64,000 nucleotides of DNA from an uncultured Campylobacter sp. (lineage in GTDB: Bacteria > Campylobacterota > Campylobacteria > Campylobacterales > Campylobacteraceae). Under the pieces are notes generated by a model that had not been told where the DNA came from, ran no database searches, and worked only from the letters and a program-made list of their open reading frames with translations. The stretch spans positions 1 to 64,000 of the forward strand of contig CAKVDW010000001.1 of assembly GCA_934728065.1 (NCBI GenBank). Direction: 5' to 3'. The position numbers and the translations under genes were made by a program. The number at the start of each line of letters is the position of its first letter. Position 1 is the stretch's first letter. Below are positions 35,637-44,894 of this stretch, one piece after another.

Positions 35637-36088
35637 AGGTCATTGCCAGAAACAAAAAAGCTTTGTTTGACTTTGAAATTTTAGAAAAATTTGAAGCGGG
35701 CATTGAGCTTAAAGGTAGCGAAGTGGTGGCTTTGCGCGCTGGACGGGCAAATTTAAAGGACAGCTTTGCGCGTATCATCAAGGGCGAGCTGTTTTTGCTC
35801 AACGCTCACATATCGCATTTAAGCACGACAAATGCGCATTTTAAGCACGGCGAAACGCGCCCGCGCAAGCTTTTAATGCACCGCAAGCAAATCGACAAGC
35901 TTTTAGGCAAGGTGAGCGTGGAGGGCTACACGCTGGTGGTGCTTGACTTGTATTTTAACGCCAAAAACCGCGTCAAAGCTACGCTTTGCGTAGCCAAAGG
36001 CAAGCAGTTGCACGACAAAAGAGAAGCCTTAAAGAAAAAGCAGGCGGATTTAGAGGCAAGAGCGGCGATGAAAGCAGTAAAACATTGA
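35633..36088 (+). CDS. smpB: SsrA-binding protein SmpB
   Basis: 151 residues; binds tmRNA and brings it to stalled ribosomes. N-terminal [20 protein letters not shown], then [18 protein letters not shown] and the tail [20 protein letters not shown] are typical. Codon choice (GCG, CGC, AAG, GGC) is visibly richer in GC than in ispE just upstream, starting at the gene boundary. Coupled to ispE by a 4-base overlap. Confidence 0.95.
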   Translation: MKVIARNKKALFDFEILEKFEAGIELKGSEVVALRAGRANLKDSFARIIKGELFLLNAHISHLSTTNAHFKHGETRPRKLLMHRKQIDKLLGKVSVEGYTLVVLDLYFNAKNRVKATLCVAKGKQLHDKREALKKKQADLEARAAMKAVKH

Positions 36089-36102
36089 TGAAAGGGGAGA
36101 TA

Positions 36103-36708
36103 ATGAGGAAGTTTTTTGCATTAAGTATCATTATTTTAGTCTTTGTGGCGTGTTCTAAAGAAGAAGTTATCAATGACTTTGTTTTTGATGAGTTTAAGCC
36201 TAACGAAAAAATCACCTTAAGAAGCATTAATGGAGAGAGCTTAACCCTAGTGCGAACTGAAAAAGGCTTTTTGATAGATGGCGATGAGGATAAGGTGCTT
36301 ATGCTTGATTTTTTCGGCACTTTTTGCGCTCCTTGCAAGCAAGAAGCCGCTCACTTAACACAACTTTGGAGAAAAAATGCCCAAAATTTTGTTCTTGTAG
36401 GGCTTACACATTTTGAGGAAGTTAGCGATGAGGTGGTAAGAGAATTTGCCAACACCTTTGGAGCGTATTATTTTTTAAGCAATTCTAAGCAAAATGCAAG
36501 AATTATTGCTCAGGTTTTGCAAGACATTAATTATCAAAGAATGGAACAGCTTCCTTTTAAAGTCGCCCTTAAAGACGGCGTTTATCAACAGCTTAGCAAC
36601 AATTTTGATAAAGAAAAAAAGGGATATTTTTATTTAGGTGCTGTTCCTAGCGAGCTTATGCAAAAAGATTTAAACGCCATACTTGGAAAAGAATATGCCA
36701 AAAACTGA
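36103..36708 (+). CDS. TlpA-like thioredoxin lipoprotein
   Basis: 201 residues from the ATG at 36103 (GGGGAGAT upstream). A lipobox FVAC makes Cys17 the lipid-attached residue, so it is exported and membrane-anchored. The thioredoxin-fold domain has the redox pair Cys75-Ala-Pro-Cys78 in DFFGTFCAPCKQEA. It likely reduces or oxidises periplasmic disulfides, for example in cytochrome c maturation, but the partner is unknown. A longer in-frame extension into smpB is rejected because it would bury the lipoprotein signal. Confidence 0.85.
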   Translation: MRKFFALSIIILVFVACSKEEVINDFVFDEFKPNEKITLRSINGESLTLVRTEKGFLIDGDEDKVLMLDFFGTFCAPCKQEAAHLTQLWRKNAQNFVLVGLTHFEEVSDEVVREFANTFGAYYFLSNSKQNARIIAQVLQDINYQRMEQLPFKVALKDGVYQQLSNNFDKEKKGYFYLGAVPSELMQKDLNAILGKEYAKN

Positions 36709-36985
36709 TGTTTATGAAGAGTTAAATCTTGCCACACCAAAAATGTTTAAGGTTTTGCTCTTAAATGACGATGTAACGACTATGGATTTTGTGATAGAGG
36801 TTTTGATGAGTATTTTTCACTATGATTTAGAAAATGCTAGTCGCATTATGCTTGATATTCACTGCACAGGAAGCGGCGTGTGCGGTATTTTTACCGAAGA
36901 AATCGCTCTTTCAAAACAAAAGCAAGTTGAAAACGCTGCCAAAGAGGCAAATTTCCCACTCCAAACAAGGATAGAAGAAGAATGA
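36695..36985 (+). CDS. clpS: ATP-dependent Clp protease adaptor ClpS
   Basis: 96 residues. Delivers N-degron substrates to ClpAP. Core motifs: PKMFKVLLLNDDVTTMDFVIEVL in part (N-degron pocket Asn-Asp-Asp), HCTGSGVCGIFTEEIALSK with a conserved Cys, and a C-terminal FPLQTRIEEE. The ATG at 36695 is preferred over a TTG 12 bases earlier. It overlaps the tlpA-like gene by 14 bases and clpA by 4 bases. Confidence 0.94.
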   Translation: MPKTDVYEELNLATPKMFKVLLLNDDVTTMDFVIEVLMSIFHYDLENASRIMLDIHCTGSGVCGIFTEEIALSKQKQVENAAKEANFPLQTRIEEE

Positions 36986-39111
36986 AATACAATGAAGATT
37001 TAAGAAAATATCTGGCAAATGCCAAGCACTTAAGTGTAATCAACCACCACGAATTCGTTACTTGCGAGCATTTACTTTTTGCTTTGTTAAAGCTTAGTCC
37101 AGATTTTAAAAACATTTTTAAAGAATTTGCAGACGGTGAGTTTGATATTTTAGAAAATGAACTTAAAAATCACCTAGCTCAAAAAAATCAAATTTTAAGC
37201 AATGATATAGAGCCTGTGCATTCTGTGGTGCTTGATGATATACTTGCTAATTTAGAAAAAGAAAAAAAGACCCCAGAGCCTAGAATTATTGATTTTTTAG
37301 AGGGCGTTAGCAAGGACAGCAGGACTTACTCAAAGGTTTTGCTTGAAAAACACTCTTTGGATTTTAACAAAATCGAAGAGCTTAAAAGCGCAGAAGAATT
37401 TGAAAATTTAAAAAGCTTTACGAGCGACTTGTTGAGTTTAGCTAAGGACGGCAAAATAGACCCCTTAGTTGGACGAAATTTTGAACTTGAAAGAATGATA
37501 CAAGTCTTATCTAGGCGAAAGAAAAACAACCCCATACTTGTGGGCGAGGCTGGAGTTGGAAAAACGGCTATTGTTGAAGGACTTGCTCTTGCCATAGCTC
37601 AAAAAAGAGTGCCTAAAAGTTTAGAAAATGCTAAAATTTACGCCCTTGACATAGCCTCTTTGCTTTCTGGGACAAAATATAGAGGGGATTTTGAAAAAAG
37701 GCTTAAAGATATAGTTAATGAACTTACTAAAATTCCAAATGCGATTTTATTTATCGATGAAATTCACACCATAGTTGGTGCTGGTGCGGCTAGTGAGAGT
37801 CATACTGATATGTCAAATCTTTTAAAACCAGCCCTTTCAAATGGAACGCTTAAGTGCATAGGTGCAAGCACTTTTATTGAATATAAAAACACCTTTGACA
37901 AAAACAAGGCGTTAAGTAGGCGTTTTGCTAAAATCGATGTTGATGAACCAAGCAAAGATGAAGCTTTGCTCATTCTTAAAGGGCTTAAAAGCAAATATGA
38001 AGAGCATCACAATATCAAATTTAGCGATGAGGTGCTTGAAGCAAGCGTGGAATTTGGCAAGAAATTTTTTCAAGATAAATTTTTACCAGACTCAGCCATA
38101 GACCTGATAGACGAGCTTGGAGCAAGTTTTGTGCTTAAAGAGCCTAAAAAAACAGCAACTTTAAAGGATTTAGAAAATACTTTAGCCAAAATGACGCATT
38201 CGCATAAGGTTTTTGAGTTAGATAAGGCAAAAATGCTCAAATCTCTTGAAAATTCTTTACAAAAGCGAATTTTTGGACAAGATGAGGTCATTAAAGCACT
38301 TTGCTCTACGCTTCGCCAAAGCTATGCTGGGCTTAAAAACCCAAACTCGCCTCGTGGAGTTTTTTTATTTACAGGCAGTAGTGGGGTCGGTAAAACCGAG
38401 CTTTGCAGAGTTTTGGCTGAAAATTTGGGACTTAATTTAGAACGGTTTGATATGAGCGAGTATGCCGAAAAACACGCTATCAGCAAACTTATCGGCGCAC
38501 CAGCTGGATATGTGGGTTATGAGGACGGCGGACTTTTAAGCAATGCTGTTCGTAAAAATCCTTTTAGCGTTGTGCTTTTTGATGAGATAGAAAAGGCGCA
38601 CCCAGATTTAAGCAATACTTTTTTGCAAATCTTTGACAATGCAAGTTTGACTGATAATATAGGGCTTAAAGCGGATTTTAAAAACACTATCATTGTGATG
38701 ACTTCAAATTTAGGCTTGAAAGAAAATGCAGAAATGGGCTTTTTAAGCAAAAACGAAGAAAAGAGCAACCGAGCTATAAAGGAATTTTTTGCGCCTGAAT
38801 TTATCAACCGCATAGATAAAATTTTACACTTTAATGACTTAAATGATGAAAGTTTGGAAAAAATAGTCCAAAAAGAGCTTGATGAAATGGCTAAAAACCT
38901 CAAAAACATTACCATTGTAGCCGATAGCAAGAGCAAGATTTATCTTGCACAAAAAGCTTATAAAAAAGAATTTGGAGTAAGACTGCTTAAACGCGTTATC
39001 GCTGAAGAAATAGGCGAAAAACTTAGCGATGAAATCCTTTTTGGAAAGCTTAAAGGTGGCGGTGTGGTTAAGTTGAGGCTCAAAAATAATGTCATCGAGT
39101 TTGTATTCTAA
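36982..39111 (+). CDS. clpA: ATP-dependent Clp protease ATPase subunit ClpA
   Basis: 709 residues. Hexameric AAA+ unfoldase for ClpP. N-domain (1-145), first AAA module with Walker A LVGEAGVGKTAIVEG and Walker B LFIDEIHTIVGAGAAS, second module with FTGSSGVGKTELCRVLAE and VVLFDEIEKAHPDLSN, plus arginine fingers. Shorter than E. coli ClpA (758). It directly follows clpS and overlaps aat by 23 bases, forming a complete N-degron unit. Confidence 0.95.
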   Translation: MKYNEDLRKYLANAKHLSVINHHEFVTCEHLLFALLKLSPDFKNIFKEFADGEFDILENELKNHLAQKNQILSNDIEPVHSVVLDDILANLEKEKKTPEPRIIDFLEGVSKDSRTYSKVLLEKHSLDFNKIEELKSAEEFENLKSFTSDLLSLAKDGKIDPLVGRNFELERMIQVLSRRKKNNPILVGEAGVGKTAIVEGLALAIAQKRVPKSLENAKIYALDIASLLSGTKYRGDFEKRLKDIVNELTKIPNAILFIDEIHTIVGAGAASESHTDMSNLLKPALSNGTLKCIGASTFIEYKNTFDKNKALSRRFAKIDVDEPSKDEALLILKGLKSKYEEHHNIKFSDEVLEASVEFGKKFFQDKFLPDSAIDLIDELGASFVLKEPKKTATLKDLENTLAKMTHSHKVFELDKAKMLKSLENSLQKRIFGQDEVIKALCSTLRQSYAGLKNPNSPRGVFLFTGSSGVGKTELCRVLAENLGLNLERFDMSEYAEKHAISKLIGAPAGYVGYEDGGLLSNAVRKNPFSVVLFDEIEKAHPDLSNTFLQIFDNASLTDNIGLKADFKNTIIVMTSNLGLKENAEMGFLSKNEEKSNRAIKEFFAPEFINRIDKILHFNDLNDESLEKIVQKELDEMAKNLKNITIVADSKSKIYLAQKAYKKEFGVRLLKRVIAEEIGEKLSDEILFGKLKGGGVVKLRLKNNVIEFVF

Positions 39112-39730
39112 ACTGATAAATGCCCCAAAAGATGCTCCCGTTTTTTTAAGCGACAAGCTTGAAAAAAATTCCCTGCTCGAAGCTTATAAATTTGGGCTTT
39201 TCCCTTGGACCAATAAACCTGTTTCGTGGTGGTGTCCTGACCCTAGAATGTTTTTAATCCCTGCTGAAATTTACAAACAAAAAAGCATAAATCGTTTTTT
39301 AAATCGCTATGAAATAAGACTTGATACAAGTTTTGATGAGCTGATTCGCCTTTGTGCTTCTCTTAGGGAAAAAACTTGGCTTGATGAGGATTTTATACAA
39401 GTGTATAGCGAACTTTTTAAAGACGGCTACGCTCATAGCCTTGAGGTTTTTGAAGGCGATATTCTTGTTGGAGGCATTTATGGTTTGATTATGGGTAAGG
39501 TGTTTTTTGGTGAGAGTATGGTAAGTCTTGCCAAAAATGCGTCAAAGGTAGCTATGATAAGACTTTGTGAGCTTTTAAAGCCTTATGATTTTATTATTGA
39601 CTGTCAAGTTTATAACCCTCATTTAGAATTTATGGGAGCAAAAACCTTAAACCGTGAAAAATTCTTGCAAATTTTAGAGCAAAAAATTTCACAAGATAGC
39701 GGTTTTGCGAATTTTAAGGATTTGCTTTAA
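39089..39730 (+). CDS. aat: leucyl/phenylalanyl-tRNA--protein transferase
   Basis: 213 residues. Adds Leu or Phe to proteins starting with Arg or Lys, creating N-degrons for ClpS-ClpA. The motif FGLFPWTNKPVSWWCPDPRMFL is present in two halves around residues 33-54, with later GGIYGLIMGKVFFGESMVS and FIIDCQVYNPHLEFMGAK. The GNAT-like C-terminal domain is complete. The start inside clpA (23-base overlap) gives the family N-terminus; no better start exists. Confidence 0.94.
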   Translation: MSSSLYSKLINAPKDAPVFLSDKLEKNSLLEAYKFGLFPWTNKPVSWWCPDPRMFLIPAEIYKQKSINRFLNRYEIRLDTSFDELIRLCASLREKTWLDEDFIQVYSELFKDGYAHSLEVFEGDILVGGIYGLIMGKVFFGESMVSLAKNASKVAMIRLCELLKPYDFIIDCQVYNPHLEFMGAKTLNREKFLQILEQKISQDSGFANFKDLL

Positions 39731-39733
39731 ATT

Positions 39734-39742
39734 TGTTATAAT
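39734..39742 (+). promoter_or_regulatory. extended -10 promoter for ridA
   Basis: TGTTATAAT ends 27 bases before the ridA ATG, just after the aat stop; AAAAAGGATA is the ribosome binding site. Confidence 0.6.
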
Positions 39743-39769
39743 AACACAAAAAATTAAAAAGGATACAAA

Positions 39770-40132
39770 ATGTCAAACTATCCAAAGGCTATAGGTGCAT
39801 ATTCTGTTTATCGTATTGCTGGAGATTTTATTTTTGCTTCAGGGCAAATTCCGCTTAATCCTCAAACAAACGAACTTGTAAGTGGCGATATAGCCACGCA
39901 AACAAAGCAAGTGCTTGAAAATATAAGGGGCATTTTAGAGGAAAATGGCTTAAATTTTAATCATATCGTTAAAACCACAGTGTTTTTAGCTGACATTAAT
40001 GATTTTGCAATGATGAATGAAGTGTATGCTAGCTTTTTTAAAGCCCCTTGTCCAGCTCGTTCGGCTGTGGCGGTAAAGGACTTGCCAAAGGGCGCAAAAG
40101 TGGAGATTGAAATCATAGCACATAAGGCTTAA
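39770..40132 (+). CDS. ridA: RidA family reactive-intermediate deaminase
   Basis: 120 residues of the YjgF/YER057c/UK114 family, which hydrolyses 2-aminoacrylate and other imines formed by PLP enzymes. Family landmarks: PKAIGAYSVYRIAGDFIFASGQIPLNP, the KTTVFLADINDF segment, and the catalytic Arg in CPARSAVAV. Normal length. It is monocistronic, with its own promoter, and converges with the hydrogenase-like gene. Confidence 0.94.
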   Translation: MSNYPKAIGAYSVYRIAGDFIFASGQIPLNPQTNELVSGDIATQTKQVLENIRGILEENGLNFNHIVKTTVFLADINDFAMMNEVYASFFKAPCPARSAVAVKDLPKGAKVEIEIIAHKA

Positions 40133-40161
40133 AACAACTTTGAAGCATAAAAAGAAACAAT

Positions 40162-41805
40162 TTAATTTAAAATTGCTTCTACAAAATCAGTTTTTGCCTT
40201 TATATCCACAGTTATAGCTTTGTTTTGATTTTGGCTTACAAAAATTAGCGTTTCTTTAAGCCTTTGTAAAAGCAAAGAACAAGCACTAAATGCCAAGGCT
40301 TCAAGCTCTAAACCACCGCAAAGATAGATGAGCGGAAAGCGCATAGCCTTGCTTATGTCGAGCTTTGCGCTCTCATCGCTTAATGAGAGTTTTATATCAA
40401 AGGGGCTAGCGTGTTTAAATTTATAGCTAGCAGCGCACTCAAAGAACTCTTGTATGCTTTTTAGCTTTTCACCCTTTGCCAAAACAAAAATGTATTCAAA
40501 AAATTTTTTTATGTCAGTGCTTGGGCTTGGTGTTTCATCGTAATTTTGCTCGATAAAAGCATAGTTTTTAGGGAATTTGTCCTTATAATTTTGCACTAAG
40601 CTTGCTCCTATCTTATTTTTGGCTAGGTTGTTTAAAATGAGCTTTACATTGCTTTCAAATTCAAAATTTAAAAAATTTAAAAGCTCCCCATCTTTTTTGT
40701 AAATGATGCTAAGACTCTCATCAAAGCTCAAAAACACAGTATCCTCGCTCACACTCTGACTAAAGTCAAGCCCACCAACGCCACTTTTGCTTACATTTAG
40801 CAAAGAAAAGTTCCCATAAGCATTTGAGTTATTCATCGGTTGTTCATATACGCCAAAATCATCCCAAAAATTTGGCTCGCAGCAGGCGATACAGCCGTGT
40901 CCTGCTTGAATAGACCACGAAATTTTATCATTAAATTTTGTTTTAGGGCAGTTGCTATAAGCATAAGGTCCCTTACAGCCTATTTTAAACAAACACGCTC
41001 CACTTTTTGCTAGCTCATCATCAAATTTTTGGGCAAAAATTCCACTTTCAAATTTTGCCTTTCTTTCGCACATATCGTGCAAACATTTACCATAAGCCCA
41101 TTTGGGACGGTTTTTTTCATCTAAATTTGGTAGGGTTTGAAAAAGGGCGTAAAAAGCAAGATTAGCTACTATATTTATGTCGCTTGGCGGACAACCGGGA
41201 ATTTGCACCACCTTTTGAGCCAAAACCTCACTTATGCCACAACAACGCGTTGGATTAGGGTTTGCAGCCTGTATGCCTCCATAAGAACTGCAAGTTCCCA
41301 TTGCGAAAATAGCCTTTGCCTTTTTAGCCACTGTTTGCAACAACTCATACCCGCTTGTTCCTGTGCCTCCTATGGTTAGGAAATGTGGCTCAAATGCAGC
41401 CACACCACCCTCAACAGCAAGTATAAAATCATTCCCATCTTCTAAAATTTTTTCTAAATTTTCCTCAGCCGTCCAGCCATCGGCTATCATTAAGGTTTCG
41501 TGGTATTCTAATGAAATAAAATCAAAAAGCAAGTCAGCTAAATTTGGCGAGGAAGTCCTTAAAAAGCTTTCACTACAACCTGTGCATTCAGCCAAATGCA
41601 GCCACACCACCTTTGTTCGCGGGGCAAGTTCAAAAATTCTTTGCGCTAAAGGAGCAAAATCGCTTGGTAAAGCCAAATTTTTAAGCAAAAAAGCCACATT
41701 TTTTTCATCTATATTTTTTTCTTCTTTATGGGCATTTTGTTCAAGTTGAGCCAGCCTTTTTTCAAGCAAGGCTTTTAATTCTTCATTCGTTAAATCAGCC
41801 ATCAT
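40162..41805 (-). CDS. hydA2: [NiFe]-hydrogenase small-subunit homologue, stand-alone
   Basis: 547 residues. The first 330 resemble hydrogenase small subunits: ECTGCSES and GTCSSYGG with PGCPPSD (proximal cluster), HDMCERK and CLFKIGCKGP (distal cluster), NCPKTKFN and CIACCEPNFWD (medial cluster). It differs from uptake hydrogenases in lacking a twin-arginine signal, so it should be cytoplasmic, and has about 200 extra C-terminal residues of no recognised domain. No large subunit or maturation gene is adjacent. C. jejuni carries a similar isolated gene called hydA2; electron partners are unknown. Confidence 0.75.
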   Translation of the reverse strand: MMADLTNEELKALLEKRLAQLEQNAHKEEKNIDEKNVAFLLKNLALPSDFAPLAQRIFELAPRTKVVWLHLAECTGCSESFLRTSSPNLADLLFDFISLEYHETLMIADGWTAEENLEKILEDGNDFILAVEGGVAAFEPHFLTIGGTGTSGYELLQTVAKKAKAIFAMGTCSSYGGIQAANPNPTRCCGISEVLAQKVVQIPGCPPSDINIVANLAFYALFQTLPNLDEKNRPKWAYGKCLHDMCERKAKFESGIFAQKFDDELAKSGACLFKIGCKGPYAYSNCPKTKFNDKISWSIQAGHGCIACCEPNFWDDFGVYEQPMNNSNAYGNFSLLNVSKSGVGGLDFSQSVSEDTVFLSFDESLSIIYKKDGELLNFLNFEFESNVKLILNNLAKNKIGASLVQNYKDKFPKNYAFIEQNYDETPSPSTDIKKFFEYIFVLAKGEKLKSIQEFFECAASYKFKHASPFDIKLSLSDESAKLDISKAMRFPLIYLCGGLELEALAFSACSLLLQRLKETLIFVSQNQNKAITVDIKAKTDFVEAILN

Positions 41806-41877
41806 AAATCCTTTTTGTCTTTGTAAAAGAGCATTTTAACATTTTTGAGTAGCTATAAACTTAATAAATATTAAAAG

Positions 41878-41895
41878 TTGGAATGGCTTTTGCTT
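41878..41895 (+). promoter_or_regulatory. sigma-54 (RpoN) promoter
   Basis: TTGGAATGGCTTTTGCTT carries the invariant GG (41880-41881) and GC (41892-41893) dinucleotides at exactly 10 bases' separation, matching the -24/-12 pattern of RpoN promoters and the Campylobacter form TTGGAA...TTGCTT. It ends 31 bases before the ATG of the outer-membrane protein gene. Confidence 0.75.
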
Positions 41896-41926
41896 TACTC
41901 TTGCAAATTTAGATTGAGGAGAAAAA

Positions 41927-42538
41927 ATGAAAAAGGTATTTGTAAGCCTTTTGCTATTAAGCTCTTTTGCTTTAGCTGAGGAAAAGAACAAAAACTTTTG
42001 GGGAGTTCAGTTTGGTTTAGCAAATGCTAAATCTCAACAAAGCAATGTAAATATAAGTGTTCCAACTCATAAATCATATAGAAGTGCATTTTTATTAGGC
42101 TATGAAAAGGCTCTTTGTAAAACCTGTGAATCTGAATATTCGATGAGGTATTACGGTTTAATTGACTTTGGCACAAAATACAACAATGGCGAAACAGGTC
42201 CTGCTGGTTATCACATCTACACCTATAACTTCAACTTTAATGTTGATTTAATGCGCAATTTCTTTAATACAGGCTCTTTAAGATATGGCACTTTTTCAGG
42301 TCTTAGCTTTGGTTATGCTGACCATAGGGTAAAAGACAAAAAGCAACAACCCAACGCGCTGACAGTGTCTGGTTTTGACTTGGGCGTTAATGCTGGTTTG
42401 AGAATCAGTGCAGATTTATTCAGTATCGAACTTTATAGCCGTTTTGGTTTGCTTGAGCAAAAAAGATATACAGGTAATTTTATACACAAAATTCACCAAC
42501 CATTTCAAGCAGGCATTCGCTACACCTTTGTTTTTTAA
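41927..42538 (+). CDS. small outer-membrane beta-barrel protein, RpoN-controlled
   Basis: 203 residues. Signal peptide (residues 1-18, cut after ALA), then alternating aromatic/polar strands such as FWGVQFGLANA, SAFLLGYEK, YYGLIDFG, GTFSGLSFGYAD and a C-terminal GIRYTFVF ending in Phe, the hallmark of an 8- to 10-strand outer-membrane barrel. One cysteine pair (LCKTC) is near residue 65. I cannot name the family with certainty; Helicobacter/Campylobacter have many such OMPs. GGAG precedes the ATG. The sigma-54 promoter upstream ties its expression to flagellar class II genes. Confidence 0.72.
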   Translation: MKKVFVSLLLLSSFALAEEKNKNFWGVQFGLANAKSQQSNVNISVPTHKSYRSAFLLGYEKALCKTCESEYSMRYYGLIDFGTKYNNGETGPAGYHIYTYNFNFNVDLMRNFFNTGSLRYGTFSGLSFGYADHRVKDKKQQPNALTVSGFDLGVNAGLRISADLFSIELYSRFGLLEQKRYTGNFIHKIHQPFQAGIRYTFVF

Positions 42539-42543
42539 GTTTT

Positions 42544-43992
42544 TCACATAAAGCTTGGTGTGTCGTTTGAAAAGAGGATTAAATCCCCGTTTTTTGTCTG
42601 TGTGGCGAGGGTTTGAACGAGCGTGGCTTTGTCTTTCAGCACGATTTTTGGCACGCTCACATTTTCGCTCAAAGTCCTTGAATTCACTTCGCCGATGATG
42701 ATGACAAGGTCAAAGCACGAATTTATCGTTTCGCAAAGGGCTTTGTTTTGCTCAGCATTTACTTCAACGATGCCCGGCGTTACCAGCACGCGCCGCCCAG
42801 CGTAGCTTTTGCAAAGCAAATAACTCTCGCTCATTCCTTTAAAATTGCCATTAAAACCATCATCTATGATGAATTTTGGCGTTTTAGAAATGATTTGCAA
42901 ACGATGCTCAACGCCCTTTAAGCTCGCCACGCTCGCCCTTATGCGTTCTAAATTTACGCCCAAAAATTCAGCGCACATTATGCAAGCGCTTAAATTTTCG
43001 CCATTAAAACTACCAAGTAAATTCGCTTGAAAGCCTTCGTTTTTGTCCTTAAATTTAAGCTCAAATTCAAGCCCGTCAAGCGTGGAATTTACGCTTTTTA
43101 AGGCTTTATCATAAATAACGCATTGTTTATTTTCATTTTGCAAGGTGGAGCTGTGGCAAAAGGCTTTTTGCAAACGCTTGCTTTGCAAGGCTTCAAGCTT
43201 TGTCGAGCGGATATTTTCAACGCTTTTAAAATACTCCAAATGCGCATTTCCTATCTCGCCGATAATGCAAATTTGGGGATTTAAAAGGCGAGTTATGGCT
43301 AAAATGTCGCCCTTTTGGCGCGCGCCTGCTTCGGCTATGTAAATTTGGGTGTTTGCGCTTAAATTTTGGTTGATATCTGCTACTATGCCAAGCAAGGTAT
43401 TGACACTGCGCGGGCTGTGGTAGGTGCTAAAAGTGCTGGCTAAAATTTGGGATAAAAAGTTTTTGATGCTGGTTTTGCCATAGCTTGCGGTGATGAGAAT
43501 TATCTTTAAATCGCTCATTTGGGCGAGTTTTTGCTGGGCGAGTTTTGTGAATTTGTGATTTTGCCAAATTTCAAAGATTTTAAGAAAAATGAGCGCAAAA
43601 ACAAGCCCCGCAAGGTTGCTTCGCACTCCATACACAAAGCCAAGTGTGGCAAAAAGAAGGGTGAAAAAGCCCAAAAGAGCAAAAAACACCTTTATTTTTG
43701 TCGTAAAAACAAGCTTTTTGTCAAGTTTTTTGTGCCAAAGCCACAAAATAGGCAGCCAAAACACGAACGCATAGATGAGAAAAAACCTGTCAAGCCCGAT
43801 ATAAACAAACCAAGGCAAAAAGATGAAAAAAATATGCCACGAAAAGCGCGTGAAATGAAAAGCTACGCGCGAAAGTTTGTAAGAAAACCATTGCAAAGCG
43901 GTGATAAGATAAAAGCCAAGCGCGAAATTCAGCACCAAAACGCTGATAAAATCGTTGATAAGGGCTAAATTTGCAGGATTATCAAAACTCAT
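42544..43992 (-). CDS. murF: UDP-MurNAc-tripeptide--D-Ala-D-Ala ligase, membrane-anchored
   Basis: 482 residues. The N-terminal 150 residues contain about four hydrophobic helices, unusual for Mur ligases but shared by Campylobacter MurF. The ligase part begins near residue 160 with the ATP loop IILITASYGKTSIKNF, followed by EAGARQKGD, GNAHLEYF and GSFNGENLSA. It completes the peptidoglycan precursor pentapeptide. It is the last gene of a minus-strand run with ddl. Confidence 0.87.
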   Translation of the reverse strand: MSFDNPANLALINDFISVLVLNFALGFYLITALQWFSYKLSRVAFHFTRFSWHIFFIFLPWFVYIGLDRFFLIYAFVFWLPILWLWHKKLDKKLVFTTKIKVFFALLGFFTLLFATLGFVYGVRSNLAGLVFALIFLKIFEIWQNHKFTKLAQQKLAQMSDLKIILITASYGKTSIKNFLSQILASTFSTYHSPRSVNTLLGIVADINQNLSANTQIYIAEAGARQKGDILAITRLLNPQICIIGEIGNAHLEYFKSVENIRSTKLEALQSKRLQKAFCHSSTLQNENKQCVIYDKALKSVNSTLDGLEFELKFKDKNEGFQANLLGSFNGENLSACIMCAEFLGVNLERIRASVASLKGVEHRLQIISKTPKFIIDDGFNGNFKGMSESYLLCKSYAGRRVLVTPGIVEVNAEQNKALCETINSCFDLVIIIGEVNSRTLSENVSVPKIVLKDKATLVQTLATQTKNGDLILFSNDTPSFM

Positions 43993-44145
43993 TTACTTGT
44001 CCTTTTTGTGTTTGAATTTGCGCTAAAATCGCCCTTTGAGCGCGGTAAAACGCAAAAATTTGCCCTTGCGCGAAAAAGCAAGCAAAAAATTTGCGTAAAT
44101 AAAAACTTGCGCCGTGCAAATGCGCTAAATTTTGCCTGCAAATTT

Positions 44146-44892
44146 TCACTCATCTTTTGCCTTTGAAAGTGCATTTAAAACGCTTTTTGCGATGAGTGGC
44201 GCATTTTGCAAAAAGAAAAAATGTTCGCCATTTAAGGCGTAAAATTCGCTATTTGCAATGAGTGAGTGGATTTTTTCGCCGCTTTTTATGGGCGTGGCAC
44301 TATCTGTTTGCCCCCAAAAGATGAGCGTTTGAGACTTTACGCTACTAAAAATCTCGCTAAAATCCTCATCAACGACATTTTTAAAGGTTTCATACATAGT
44401 TTGACTCATACCTTTGGCGTCTTTGCTCGCAAAAAATGAGCCAAAGCGCGAAAAACCGAGCCTTTTAAAGGCTTTAAAAAGGGCGATTTTAGCGCGCACT
44501 TTAAGGCTTTTTTGCCAGCAAATGCCAGCTGATGAGAGCAGGACAAGGATTTTGGGCGCAAATTCCTTGCTTAAAAGCGTGGCGATTTTGCCGCCAAAAC
44601 TATGCCCGATGATGATTTGCGGGGTAAATTCTTTTTGTTTTAAAAATTCGCTGATGATTTTTGCATACTCAAAGCTGTTTAAAGGCTTGCTAATGCTTGA
44701 TTTTCCAAAGCCACACAGGTCCAAATAAATATGACAAAAGTCCGCAAACTCGCCCGAAAAAGCCCTTTTCATCAGCTCTTTGTTCGCTCCCCAGCCGTGC
44801 AAGATAAGCACGCAAGCACTTTTTTCAGGGTGCAAAAGCTCATAGCTTAAATTATAAGGCGTTTCATCACAAACAAGCTCAGCCAAAGCCAT
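44146..44892 (-). CDS. alpha/beta hydrolase
   Basis: 248 residues. The nucleophile elbow is IIGHSFGGKIA (Ser about residue 97), the acid lies in FWGQTDSATPI and the His in LNGEHFFFLQ. LILHGWGANKE forms the oxyanion hole. No signal peptide, so it is cytoplasmic. Substrate unknown. It starts 2 bases after the antitoxin gene stop and is part of the ruvA-ddl-phd-hydrolase-murF string. Confidence 0.8.
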   Translation of the reverse strand: MALAELVCDETPYNLSYELLHPEKSACVLILHGWGANKELMKRAFSGEFADFCHIYLDLCGFGKSSISKPLNSFEYAKIISEFLKQKEFTPQIIIGHSFGGKIATLLSKEFAPKILVLLSSAGICWQKSLKVRAKIALFKAFKRLGFSRFGSFFASKDAKGMSQTMYETFKNVVDEDFSEIFSSVKSQTLIFWGQTDSATPIKSGEKIHSLIANSEFYALNGEHFFFLQNAPLIAKSVLNALSKAKDE

Positions 44893-44894
44893 AT

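Noticed and set aside
43519..43968. 149-codon plus-strand frame opposite murF
   Set aside because: Antisense to a conserved gene, Lys/Arg-rich translation without family features.
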